Below, in pieces: positions 9,026-15,342 of a DNA stretch of 31,489 nt. Under the pieces are notes generated by a model. The model ran no database searches, was not told the DNA's origin, and saw only the letters and a program-made list of their open reading frames with translations. Source of the DNA: DATLAN01 sp035527455 (GTDB lineage: Bacteria; Planctomycetota; Planctomycetia; Pirellulales; Thermoguttaceae); contig DATLAN010000164.1 of assembly GCA_035527455.1 (NCBI GenBank), forward strand, positions 1 through 31,489, given 5' to 3'. Numbering within the stretch: the first letter of the stretch is position 1; each line of letters opens with the position of its first letter. A program made the translations under genes and the position numbers.

Positions 9026-9289
9026 TTAGTTCCACCCGTCCGCTTTCCGGCCGCTGCGGCGCTTCTCGGCCAGCGTCAGCTTGTCTTTCAGGCTGGTGAT
9101 CCTCATCTTGATGGCGATTCTCGTCAGCAGGGCCGCCTTGTCGGTGCCGAGCTTCGCCATCAGTCGCGTTTTGTGGTTGTCCACCGTGTTCGGAGACAGC
9201 TTGAGGATCGCCGCGGCTTCCTTCACCGAGCAGCCCAGGCTCAACAGTCGGGCCACTTCCTTTTCTCGGTCGCTCAAATGAGTGTGCAT
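9026..9289 (-). CDS. Free-standing LuxR/GerE-type HTH regulator
   Basis: This 87-residue protein is essentially one LuxR-type DNA-binding domain: LSDREKEVARLLSLGCSVKE, then AAAILKLSPNTVDNHKTRLM (recognition helix) and AKLGTDKAALLTRIAI. A short basic tail follows (LAEKRRSGRKADGWN). There is no receiver domain, so it cannot be phosphorylated itself; such small HTH proteins recur in planctomycetes and presumably bind DNA as dimers. The start at 9289 has GGGAGGA at 5 nt; an in-frame ATG six codons earlier lacks a site. A decayed REC-HD-GYP gene lies just upstream on the same strand. The target is unknown. The 3' end is duplicated at 8821-8892. Confidence 0.88.
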   Translation of the reverse strand: MHTHLSDREKEVARLLSLGCSVKEAAAILKLSPNTVDNHKTRLMAKLGTDKAALLTRIAIKMRITSLKDKLTLAEKRRSGRKADGWN

Positions 9290-9343
9290 GATGTTCCTCC
9301 CGGGCACATTCTAACCCTGGCCGAGGTATGAGGGAAGTAGCAA

Positions 9344-9482
9344 GTAGGCCGGAACAAGCAACTGGTGCGGTTGCCGGAACTTCGGTCGCCGGATGCACGT
9401 TGGTCTGGCGAGAAGGTGTGCGCACGCTCTCGCCCAGTTGCGATGTTCCGGCAACTATTTCGGCGACCTTGTTCCGGCCTAC
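9344..9482. mobile_element. 139-bp inverted-repeat (MITE-like) element
   Basis: The ends are perfect 15-nt inverted repeats: GTAGGCCGGAACAAG at 9344-9358 and its complement at 9468-9482. Inside, GTTGCCGGAAC (9370-9380) pairs with GTTCCGGCAAC (9445-9455), and TGGCGAGA pairs with TCTCGCCCA nearer the centre, so the whole unit can fold into one long hairpin. There is no internal gene. The right end lies where the HD-GYP remnant loses homology. I see no obvious target duplication. Confidence 0.7.
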
Positions 9483-9835
9483 CTGAGAAACCCGGACCAG
9501 CCTCGGCCGTCAAGGCGATCGACGCGGCCGTGTCGAGGAACGGGCTGTCGAACTCTCCAACGGCGGCGCGTGAGCCGATACCTCGCCATTGGAAGTAGGC
9601 CCCCTGAACCTTGGACTCCTCGCGCAGGATTCTCTCGCCGATCACGCAGTGTTGCTTCATCGTCGCCCACTGCCCTGGGCCCAGGGGACCGCGTTTCATC
9701 AAGATCACGTCGGGAATGCCGATCTTGCCGAATTCGTTGGAGCAACTGCAGGCCGTTGAGTTCGGGCATCCCCAGATCGGTCACCACGGCGTCGAAACCG
9801 CCATCCCGCAGCCGCTCCCACGCCGCCTCGGGATG
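9483..9835 (-). pseudogene. Remnant of a REC-HD-GYP response regulator
   Basis: Read on the minus strand, the first part encodes the middle of a receiver domain: HPEAAWERLRDGGFDAVVTD, LGMPELNGLQLLQ, with the phospho-acceptor Asp in VVTDLGMPELNG. The reading then changes frame without a gap into an HD-GYP phosphodiesterase core: NEFGKIGIPDVILMKRG, WATMKQHCVIGERIL, GEFDSPFLDTAASIALT. The receiver C-terminus, the linker, the early HD residues, and the HHExxDGxGYP motif that should follow IALT are all missing. Intact relatives degrade cyclic di-GMP. An internal deletion plus loss of both ends explains the pattern. The left end meets the inverted-repeat element at 9344-9482 and the right end meets the palindromic repeat at 9834. 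Confidence 0.82.
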
Positions 9836-9904
9836 GCACGCCCTGAGGAGCGAAGGGCGTGGTAGACCGGCGAAGCTGCGCCCTTCGTTCCCTTGGGGCG
9901 TGTC
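9834..9904. repeat. Degenerate palindromic pair of the GGCACGCCCTGAGGAACG family
   Basis: The left arm (9834-9861) differs from the 29-nt consensus at few positions (GAGGAGCGA instead of GAGGAACGA); the right arm (9877-9904) carries several changes. The loop starts GTAGACCGG, resembling loop type A. It lies between the REC-HD-GYP remnant and the 3' end of the NRDE gene. Confidence 0.75.
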
Positions 9905-9912
9905 GTTGCCGA

Positions 9913-10746
9913 TTACTCCACGTCGTCGTCGAGATCCTCGAATTCGTCGTCGAACTCGTCCTCGTCCTTATCCTCGTCCTCGTCCTGCAGCCGGTTGCGG
10001 CTCTTGTCCGTCGAGAGGACCTGGCGGAGCAATGCGGAGAGGTCGTCGTAGGGGTGATCGCTCGGTGGCCCGGGGGCGTACTGATAGATGCAATGCTGAA
10101 TCTTCTCGGAGAGCGACAACAGCGTCGAGGAAACCGTGCCGTGCTCGCCGCCGGTGGAAACCACACCGCGACGGCCGGCGACGTCCGGTTTACGGGAAAA
10201 GGCCCGGCTGGCAACCGCCAGGAAAGTCACGGCCGAGTCGAGGGTGTGCAAGGTGAACATGCGGAGGAGGAATTCCTGGCGTTGATCCCTCGGGTCGTTC
10301 AGGTCGCCGTTGGTCAACAGGTGCAAGCCGGGCTGCAACTCGACGACTTCGATCCGGTTGCCGCCGTAGACGACGGCCGCAGAATCCGCATCGGCGCAGA
10401 AGTAGTTGGCCCCGGCGTACAATCCCGATGCGAGTTCCTCAGCGGCATATTGGGCGGCCTCCGTTGCCGTACTCAGGTCGAGAAGTTCGCGGCAGAGGAG
10501 TCCCCGGGACCGCGGATCGGACGGCACCAGAGTCTTCGGTCGGTTGGTCACCGCAGCAACCAGGCCGTGCTGATTCACTCCAAACCAGGTTCCTCCCGCC
10601 TTGCGATCGATTCCACAGACAACCCTCGGCGTGCCCGACTGGATCTTGGGGGGATGCGTCGGTCGATCGAACCGTTCTTCCCGATTGGCGGCCACTAAGA
10701 CAGGGGTATTTCTGGCCGCCTTGAAGAGGATTGCCATCGTACACAT
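9913..10746 (-). CDS. NRDE/TANGO2 family protein
   Basis: This 277-residue protein belongs to the NRDE (TANGO2, DUF833) family, predicted Ntn-hydrolase-fold proteins of unclear substrate. The start at 10746 is set by the family: it gives MCTMAILFK with Cys2, the expected N-terminal nucleophile after Met removal. VLVAANREERFDRP follows, where the name-giving motif is NREE instead of NRDE. Later come GGTWFGVNQHGLVAAVTNRP and SRGLLCRELL, both typical. No good ribosome-binding site precedes this start. The C-terminal 25 residues or so are almost entirely acidic (DEDEDKDEDEFDDEFEDLDD), an uncommon addition. It is divergent from the fabH-like gene. Family sure; reaction unknown. Confidence 0.88.
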   Translation of the reverse strand: MCTMAILFKAARNTPVLVAANREERFDRPTHPPKIQSGTPRVVCGIDRKAGGTWFGVNQHGLVAAVTNRPKTLVPSDPRSRGLLCRELLDLSTATEAAQYAAEELASGLYAGANYFCADADSAAVVYGGNRIEVVELQPGLHLLTNGDLNDPRDQRQEFLLRMFTLHTLDSAVTFLAVASRAFSRKPDVAGRRGVVSTGGEHGTVSSTLLSLSEKIQHCIYQYAPGPPSDHPYDDLSALLRQVLSTDKSRNRLQDEDEDKDEDEFDDEFEDLDDDVE

Positions 10747-11158
10747 GAGCATTCGCCATCGGGCAATCGATCTCAGAGGCCTGAGAGCCCTTGCCCGACA
10801 TCTCCTTTCGTCTAGGACCTGAACTTGGGCGAACCCGTAGTCTACCTGCTCATCGCCCCCACAGACATCCCCCTTGGGAGGTAACTGGTGGCGTTGTTGG
10901 AGAGAAGGTGTGAACTTAGAGGGTGTGCATAAAACAAGCTGCGTGGGAAGTCGAGAACATTCCTGCCCGACCCCCCTTCCTTTGAGGCGGGGCTTGAGGA
11001 TCGGCCCGAAAACATGTAAGGTACAAGTTACCCATGCCCCGACACCCCTGATGACCTTCCCGAGTTTCTTCTGATCGACCGCTTCAGACAGGACCCGGGA
11101 AGAACGCTGCACCGCGATCCCCAAGCGGCCGTCGCCTTCCGCCCGCAGAGAAAACGAA
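10747..11158. other. 412-bp divergent intergenic region
   Basis: This spacer separates the divergent NRDE and FabH-like genes and should hold both promoters. I find no convincing -35/-10 pair, no riboswitch-like structure, no repeat shared with the rest of the window, and no protein-like reading frame. Confidence 0.5.
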
Positions 11159-12199
11159 ATGTCCCACGATACGACCACCAACGGCGATGCCGAACTGGAG
11201 ATCAAACCCTCGCGCATCGGACGTTTGATGGGCGTCCAGGTTGTCGGCATCGGCAGCAGCGTTCCGGAGAAGGTGATTCGCAACGAGGATCTGGCCGCCC
11301 TGGGTTACGACGCCGAATGGATCGTTCAGCGGACGGGCATCCTCGAACGCCGGCACGCGCCGCCGGACGTGGCCACCAGCGATCTGGCCATCGAGGCCGC
11401 GCAGCGGTGTATCGAGCAAGCCGGGATCGATCCGCGGTCGATCGACCTGGTCCTGCTGGGCACCTATACGCCCGATCGCCCCCTGCCCTCCTCGGCCAAC
11501 CGGGTGCAAGACCGCCTCGGGTTGTGCGCCCCGGCGATGGACATCCACGCGGCCTGCTCCAGCTTCATCTACGCGATGATCACCGGCATGCAGTACGTGG
11601 CCACCGGTTGCAGTCGGATGGCGCTGGTGATCGGCGCGGACTGCAACTCCCGCGTGGCCAATCCGGCCGACGAGCAGACCTTTCCGTTGTTCGGCGACGC
11701 GGCCGGCGCCGTGCTGCTGGCCCCCGGCAGCGACGCCCAGGGCCTGGTCTCGTTCGCCATCGGCTCGGACGGCTCCGGGGAGAAGCTATTGTACCAGCCC
11801 ATGGGCGGCTCCCGATTCCCGTTCTCGTCGTCCGTCGAACAGAACGGCTGCCACTTCCTCCACATGCAGGGCCGGCCCGTGTTCAAGTGGGTCGTCCGCA
11901 TGTTGCGCCAGAACATCACCGAAACGTTGCAGGCGGCCGACATGACGCTCGAAGACATCGACCTGATCATCTTCCATCAGGCCAACATGCGGATCATCAA
12001 CTCGGTCACCGAAGACCTGGGGATCGACCCCGCCAAGGTCTTCAGCAACCTCGAACGCTACGGCAACACGTCTTCGGCCAGCATTCCCTTGGCCCTGGAC
12101 GAGGCCTTCCGTCAAGGTCGCATCCACCGCGGCAGCCACACGCTCTTCAGCGCATTCGGCGCCGGATTGGCCTGGGGAACGGTGTTGATGAAGTGGTGA
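11159..12199 (+). CDS. fabH: 3-oxoacyl-[ACP] synthase III (FabH-like)
   Basis: This 346-residue thiolase-fold enzyme resembles KAS III, which condenses acyl-CoA with malonyl-ACP to start fatty-acid synthesis; long-chain or secondary-metabolite homologues share the fold. The catalytic triad is complete: Cys133 in DIHAACSSF, His273 in IIFHQANMRI and Asn303 in NLERYGNTSSASIPLAL. The C-terminal GAGLAWGTVLMKW is typical. About 23 extra residues precede the family's usual MGVQVVGIGSSVPE start (an internal ATG at about 11228), so the true start may be internal; the ATG at 11159 has only a weak AGAGAA site. There is no other fatty-acid gene nearby, so this may be a second FabH with a specialised substrate rather than the housekeeping copy. 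Confidence 0.92.
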   Translation: MSHDTTTNGDAELEIKPSRIGRLMGVQVVGIGSSVPEKVIRNEDLAALGYDAEWIVQRTGILERRHAPPDVATSDLAIEAAQRCIEQAGIDPRSIDLVLLGTYTPDRPLPSSANRVQDRLGLCAPAMDIHAACSSFIYAMITGMQYVATGCSRMALVIGADCNSRVANPADEQTFPLFGDAAGAVLLAPGSDAQGLVSFAIGSDGSGEKLLYQPMGGSRFPFSSSVEQNGCHFLHMQGRPVFKWVVRMLRQNITETLQAADMTLEDIDLIIFHQANMRIINSVTEDLGIDPAKVFSNLERYGNTSSASIPLALDEAFRQGRIHRGSHTLFSAFGAGLAWGTVLMKW

Positions 12200-12200
12200 G

Positions 12201-12264
12201 GTAGGGGCTGGGGGTTAGGGGCGAGGGATTTGGGGTTGGGGGCGAGAGACGAGAGCGTGGGGCT
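12201..12264. repeat. G-rich low-complexity tract
   Basis: Immediately after the fabH stop lies a run of GGGG/GGG blocks separated by 2-4 bases (GGGGCTGGGGGTTAGGGGCG and onward). It is a degenerate complementary counterpart of the C-rich heptad tract at 12391-12480 and could form a G-quadruplex on the plus strand. Confidence 0.65.
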
Positions 12265-12390
12265 TGGTTTCTCGGGGCCGGTTTTCGGCACTACGGTTCT
12301 CTCACTTGTACGACTTCCACCTCTCTCAATCATGTACGACCTCTACCGGCAAACGCCGAGAGTGATCATTCCCACTTCGAAGACAACCCT

Positions 12391-12480
12391 CGCCCCTCGT
12401 CCCTCGTCCCTCGCCCCTCATCCCTCGCCCCTCATCCCTCATCCCTCGCCCCTCGCCCCTCGCCCCTCACCCCTCACCCC
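12391..12480. repeat. Heptanucleotide tandem repeat (CGCCCCT variants)
   Basis: About 13 units of a 7-nt motif, CGCCCCT, CGTCCCT, CATCCCT or CACCCCT, run without interruption. The right end overlaps the last codons of the hydrolase gene. The complementary strand has regularly spaced G runs and may form quadruplexes. Confidence 0.9.
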
Positions 12481-12937
12481 CGGCTCGCTCGATCGCCTGC
12501 ACCAATGCCTCGAACGCCGCCGGATCGGTCATTCTGTGATTCTCCCCGACAACGATCAACCGATCTGCGGGCAGCCCGCTGCGGCGCAGCAACTCGCGGC
12601 TGCCCTCGATCGGCACGACCTCGTCGTGTTCGGAGTGCAGGATCATCGTGGACGCTTGGACCGTGGCCGCTCCGCTCCACTTGCTCCAGGCGGGAGCGAT
12701 CAGCACCAGGGGCGTTTCTCCCACGTCGATGTTCATCGCCACGGCCCCGCCCCGGGAAGAACCCACGACCACGTCGGGCCGCCCTCGGTCGAACTCCCGC
12801 TGGGCAATCAACAGCGACTGCTGAAAATCGTCGTCCGGCAAGGCGGGATGAATGACCTCGAAACCCTGTTGTTGCAGGAAGGTCGGCCGGATGCCGTTGG
12901 GGTCGGAACCGAAGCCATGCAGGAACAAGACGATCAT
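12467..12937 (-). CDS. Small alpha/beta-hydrolase (YqiA-like esterase)
   Basis: This 156-residue cytoplasmic protein has a compact alpha/beta-hydrolase fold. FLHGFGSDP near the N-terminus forms the oxyanion region, GSSRGG holds the nucleophile Ser61, HSEHDEVVP gives Asp105, and GENHRMTD gives His134, so the triad is complete. Size and layout recall YqiA-type esterases. The substrate is unknown. The start at 12937 has AGGAGG at 8 nt. The last codons (ERAGGEG) fall in the heptanucleotide repeat, so the original C-terminus may have been altered. A palindromic repeat separates it from the upstream FGE-like gene on the same strand. Confidence 0.85.
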   Translation of the reverse strand: MIVLFLHGFGSDPNGIRPTFLQQQGFEVIHPALPDDDFQQSLLIAQREFDRGRPDVVVGSSRGGAVAMNIDVGETPLVLIAPAWSKWSGAATVQASTMILHSEHDEVVPIEGSRELLRRSGLPADRLIVVGENHRMTDPAAFEALVQAIERAGGEG

Positions 12938-13007
12938 GCGGAAGACCTCCTGATATGGAAAGGGACGGTCGTGTCGAAGGAGCCTCGCAGAAACAGCTTG
13001 TCCAATT

Positions 13008-13084
13008 GGGTGGCACGCCCTGAGGAACGAAGGGCGTGGAAAACCTGCCAAACCACGCCCTTCGTTCCTCAGGGCGTGCCACCC
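13008..13084. repeat. Palindromic pair of the GGCACGCCCTGAGGAACG family, loop type B
   Basis: Arms 13008-13039 and 13053-13084 are perfect 32-nt inverted repeats around a 13-nt loop (AAAACCTGCCAAA). This is the longest perfect stem of the family in the window. It lies between the hydrolase and FGE-like genes. Confidence 0.95.
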
Positions 13085-13086
13085 GC

Positions 13087-13130
13087 CGTCTCGCTCCGCG
13101 AGACGAAGCCACATCTCGCGGAGCGAGATG
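13087..13130. repeat. Two adjacent inverted hairpins (TCTCGCTCCGCGAGA type)
   Basis: CGTCTCGC-TCC-GCGAGACG (13087-13105) and CATCTCGC-GGA-GCGAGATG (13112-13130) are each 8-bp hairpins. They are also approximately reverse complements of each other, so one larger cruciform is possible. They directly abut the palindromic pair at 13008, forming a composite repeat block. Confidence 0.85.
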
Positions 13131-13152
13131 GCTACTTTACTTGATGTCGCCT

Positions 13153-14073
13153 CTAGCGCGCCGGGCGAACGCAGCGGAAACCGAGGTGTTGGAAAGTCTC
13201 CTCCGGGCGGTGATGGCCCCGGGTCGATACGTGGTGGCCGCAACGATAATTCTCCGGCGAAAGGAACGAACCGCCACGGACCACCCGCGTCTGCCCTTCG
13301 CTCGGACCGGGCGGGTTCTCGCGGGGACTTGCGCCGTAGTAATCCTCGCCGTGCCGGTCGCGGCACCACTCCCAGACGTTGCCCGAGAGGTCGTACAACC
13401 CGAATCGACTGGGTGGGAACGAGCGCACGGGCGCGAGCCCCTCGAAGCCGTCGGCGGCCGTTTCCCGATCGTGTTGGCGGTAGTTGGCCATGTAGCGTCC
13501 CTCGGGCATTTCCTCGCGGCCCCAGGGGTAATCGGCGTCGCGCAGGCCGCTTCGGGCGGCGTATTCCCATTGGGCCTCGGTGGGCAACTGCTTGCCGGCC
13601 CAATCGGCGTAGGCCGCCGCGTCGTACCAGGAGACGTGGACGACCGGGTACTCGTCGCGGCCGAGCAGCGAGGTGTCCGGACCGCCGGGATGTTGCCAGT
13701 CGGCGCCCGACTGCCGGATCCATTGTCCCCGTTCATGATCGAAGACATACGACCAGCCCCGCCGCTGGGCCGTGGTTTGGTAGCCGGTTTGTTCGACGAA
13801 GCGTGCGAACTGCCGATTGGCGACTTCGTGCGCGTCGATGTAGAACGGCCCGAGGCTTACCTCGTGGGCAGGACGCTCGTCGGGAGAGGTCGACAGGTCG
13901 TTGCCCATGCGAAACGCACCGCCGTCGAGATAGGCCATCCGTCCGATGGGGTTCGGTTCAGGAGCAGGCACGGCCGGGTCGTCGTCGCGCTGAAACACGC
14001 CCAGCGCCCAGGCCGCCGAGAAAACCGAGACCGCCAACAACCCACCGGCCAAGATCGGTTTGATCGTTTTCAT
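13153..14073 (-). CDS. FGE/SUMF1-like protein lacking the catalytic cysteines
   Basis: This 306-residue protein has an N-terminal signal anchor (ILAGGLLAVSVFSAAWALGV) and an FGE-sulfatase domain: GGAFRMGND, PAHEVSLGPFYIDAHEVANR, PVVHVSWYDAAAYADWAGK, LPTEAQWEYAAR, LYDLSGNVWEWCRDR, VVRGGSF and LGFRCVRPAR. True formylglycine-generating enzymes oxidise a sulfatase Cys using a copper-bound Cys pair shortly after the RGGS motif. Here the segment after GGSF reads LSPENYRCGHHVSTRG, with Ser and Arg where the two Cys align. A sulfatase-activating role is therefore doubtful; the C-type-lectin-like fold may serve another purpose outside the cell. No sulfatase gene is in the window. The start has GGAGG at 7 nt. 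Confidence 0.9.
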   Translation of the reverse strand: MKTIKPILAGGLLAVSVFSAAWALGVFQRDDDPAVPAPEPNPIGRMAYLDGGAFRMGNDLSTSPDERPAHEVSLGPFYIDAHEVANRQFARFVEQTGYQTTAQRRGWSYVFDHERGQWIRQSGADWQHPGGPDTSLLGRDEYPVVHVSWYDAAAYADWAGKQLPTEAQWEYAARSGLRDADYPWGREEMPEGRYMANYRQHDRETAADGFEGLAPVRSFPPSRFGLYDLSGNVWEWCRDRHGEDYYGASPRENPPGPSEGQTRVVRGGSFLSPENYRCGHHVSTRGHHRPEETFQHLGFRCVRPAR

Positions 14074-14128
14074 GAGCGAACCTCCGTGTTCGGCGAGAGG
14101 GGTAATTCGGCTACGCCTCTCGTGTATT

Positions 14129-14151
14129 GCTGAATTTTCCGCAAATTCAGC
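14129..14151 (-). terminator. Candidate terminator hairpin after the rhomboid gene
   Basis: GCTGAATTT pairs perfectly with AAATTCAGC across the loop TCCGC, 13 nt past the rhomboid stop. The stem is A/T-rich at the apex and there is no T run, so efficiency is doubtful. CTACGCCTCTCGTG and CTACGCCTTTCTTG flank it as an imperfect direct repeat. Confidence 0.4.
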
Positions 14152-14164
14152 TACGCCTTTCTTG

Positions 14165-15028
14165 TCAACCGTCTCGCCGTTTCTGGTATCGCCGGCTGGC
14201 CGATTCGAGGATGCGGCGTTCTTTTCGAGTAAGGCTGGCTTCGCCTTGGGTGTGGATCTTTTCCAGGATCTGGTCGACCTTGGCGATCAGATTGGCCTCG
14301 TCCCCCCCCGGGTCGTGGATCCGCAGCTTGGGCCGACGCGTGAACCTGACCCAAGAGAACTTACCCCGGGTCAGACGCGTAAGGTTCCACCCGAAACGGA
14401 AGTAGAGGAAGGCGAACGCCGCCCCGGCCAGGTGGACGCCGTAAGCGATGTTTCCGGAACTCTCTCGCCCCATGGCCCCCAGCGCGTCACCCACCACGAC
14501 GATCACTCCGACCAGCCAGGCGGGAACCGGCAACACGAAGAACAAGAGCAACGTTTGACGGGGGAAATTCAGCGCGAAAAGCACCACGACACCGGTCACG
14601 GCCCCGGATGCCCCCATGAGGGCGGCGTAAGGGTTGCCTTGGTTGCCCAGCACCCAGACCAACGACCCGACGGCCAGCATCACCAGGTACAACCGCACGA
14701 ACTCCGCGCGGCCGTAGTGCATTTCCACGGCACGCCCGAGGAAGAAGAGCCCGAGCATGTTGAAGATGATGTGCTGGAGGTTGTCCGGGGCGTGGACGAA
14801 CCCGTAGGTGACCAACTGCCACCACATCCAGGGTTTGGTCAGCGTGTCGCCGTGGGCGGAGAGCCAGGAGGAGATCGCGTCGGTTCGGCCCGTCAACAGC
14901 CCGTTGGCGAAGAAGACGGCGATGTTGATCAGGATCAGGATGCCGACGATGGTGGTCGGTGCGCGGAGGGTCAGCGAGGGCCCGGGGCGTGCATCTCCTC
15001 GATAGTAGTCTCGGTCGTAAATGCCCAT
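14165..15028 (-). CDS. Rhomboid family intramembrane serine protease
   Basis: This 287-residue polytopic membrane protein has the rhomboid core: HIIFNMLGLFFLG (His86 and Asn90 of HxxxN), a GASG motif with nucleophile Ser141, and HLAGAAFAFLYF with general-base His199, giving a complete Ser-His dyad in the bilayer. About six hydrophobic segments are visible. The C-terminal soluble tail (VDQILEKIHTQGEASLTRKE followed by a basic end) is the short domain often attached to bacterial rhomboids. The start at 15028 (MGIYDRDYYRG) gives the usual N-terminus; an ATG at 15085 in frame adds 19 unlikely residues. The ribosome-binding site is weak. The substrate is unknown. Confidence 0.93.
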   Translation of the reverse strand: MGIYDRDYYRGDARPGPSLTLRAPTTIVGILILINIAVFFANGLLTGRTDAISSWLSAHGDTLTKPWMWWQLVTYGFVHAPDNLQHIIFNMLGLFFLGRAVEMHYGRAEFVRLYLVMLAVGSLVWVLGNQGNPYAALMGASGAVTGVVVLFALNFPRQTLLLFFVLPVPAWLVGVIVVVGDALGAMGRESSGNIAYGVHLAGAAFAFLYFRFGWNLTRLTRGKFSWVRFTRRPKLRIHDPGGDEANLIAKVDQILEKIHTQGEASLTRKERRILESASRRYQKRRDG

Positions 15029-15205
15029 GGATGGCTTTACTCGATGGTCAGCGGTCGGCCCGACGGCAACCCGTCTACCGAGCATGTCGGCCGGTCGCCC
15101 GCCTCAGCCCAATCCGCCTGATATCGGTGGGGGTATGCGTTACCCACACACGACGGGTATCGCAGCCGGCTGTTTCACGAAAACATACGTTTCCGCCAGC
15201 GTAAT

Positions 15206-15234
15206 GGAATAGGAATTTCCCGGACGTGCGTCAA
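15206..15234 (-). promoter_or_regulatory. Weak candidate promoter for the rhomboid gene
   Basis: TTGACG (5 of 6) is 17 nt from TATTCC (3 of 6), about 180 nt before the rhomboid start, in the only fairly A/T-rich part of the 15029-15342 spacer. That spacer also holds the CACTGGCTG hairpin and no gene. The -10 is poor. Confidence 0.3.
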
Positions 15235-15275
15235 TAGGAATTCTACCCCCGGGGCCTCCTTGCCGTCCAATTCGA

Positions 15276-15304
15276 GGGTGCCACTGGCTGCTTGTCAGCC
15301 GGTG
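15276..15304. repeat. 29-nt hairpin repeat (CACTGGCTG family), copy 2
   Basis: GGGTGCCACTGGCTGCTTGT followed by CAGCCGGTG is the same unit, in the opposite orientation, as 8979-9007, with a C/T change in the loop and an A/G change in the stem. It lies 38 nt beyond the stop of the coiled-coil gene ending at 15343. Confidence 0.8.
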
Positions 15305-15342
15305 TTTCTCGCAATCGACGTGAACCGCACGGCGAGCCGGTT

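Noticed and set aside
10439..10801. Minus-strand frame starting at 10801 next to AAAGGAG
   Set aside because: It overlaps the NRDE coding region in another frame and the Shine-Dalgarno touches the start codon; the conserved Cys2 start at 10746 fits the true gene.
12391..12480. CRISPR-like repeated tract
   Set aside because: The units are 7 nt and contiguous with no spacers; it is a microsatellite.
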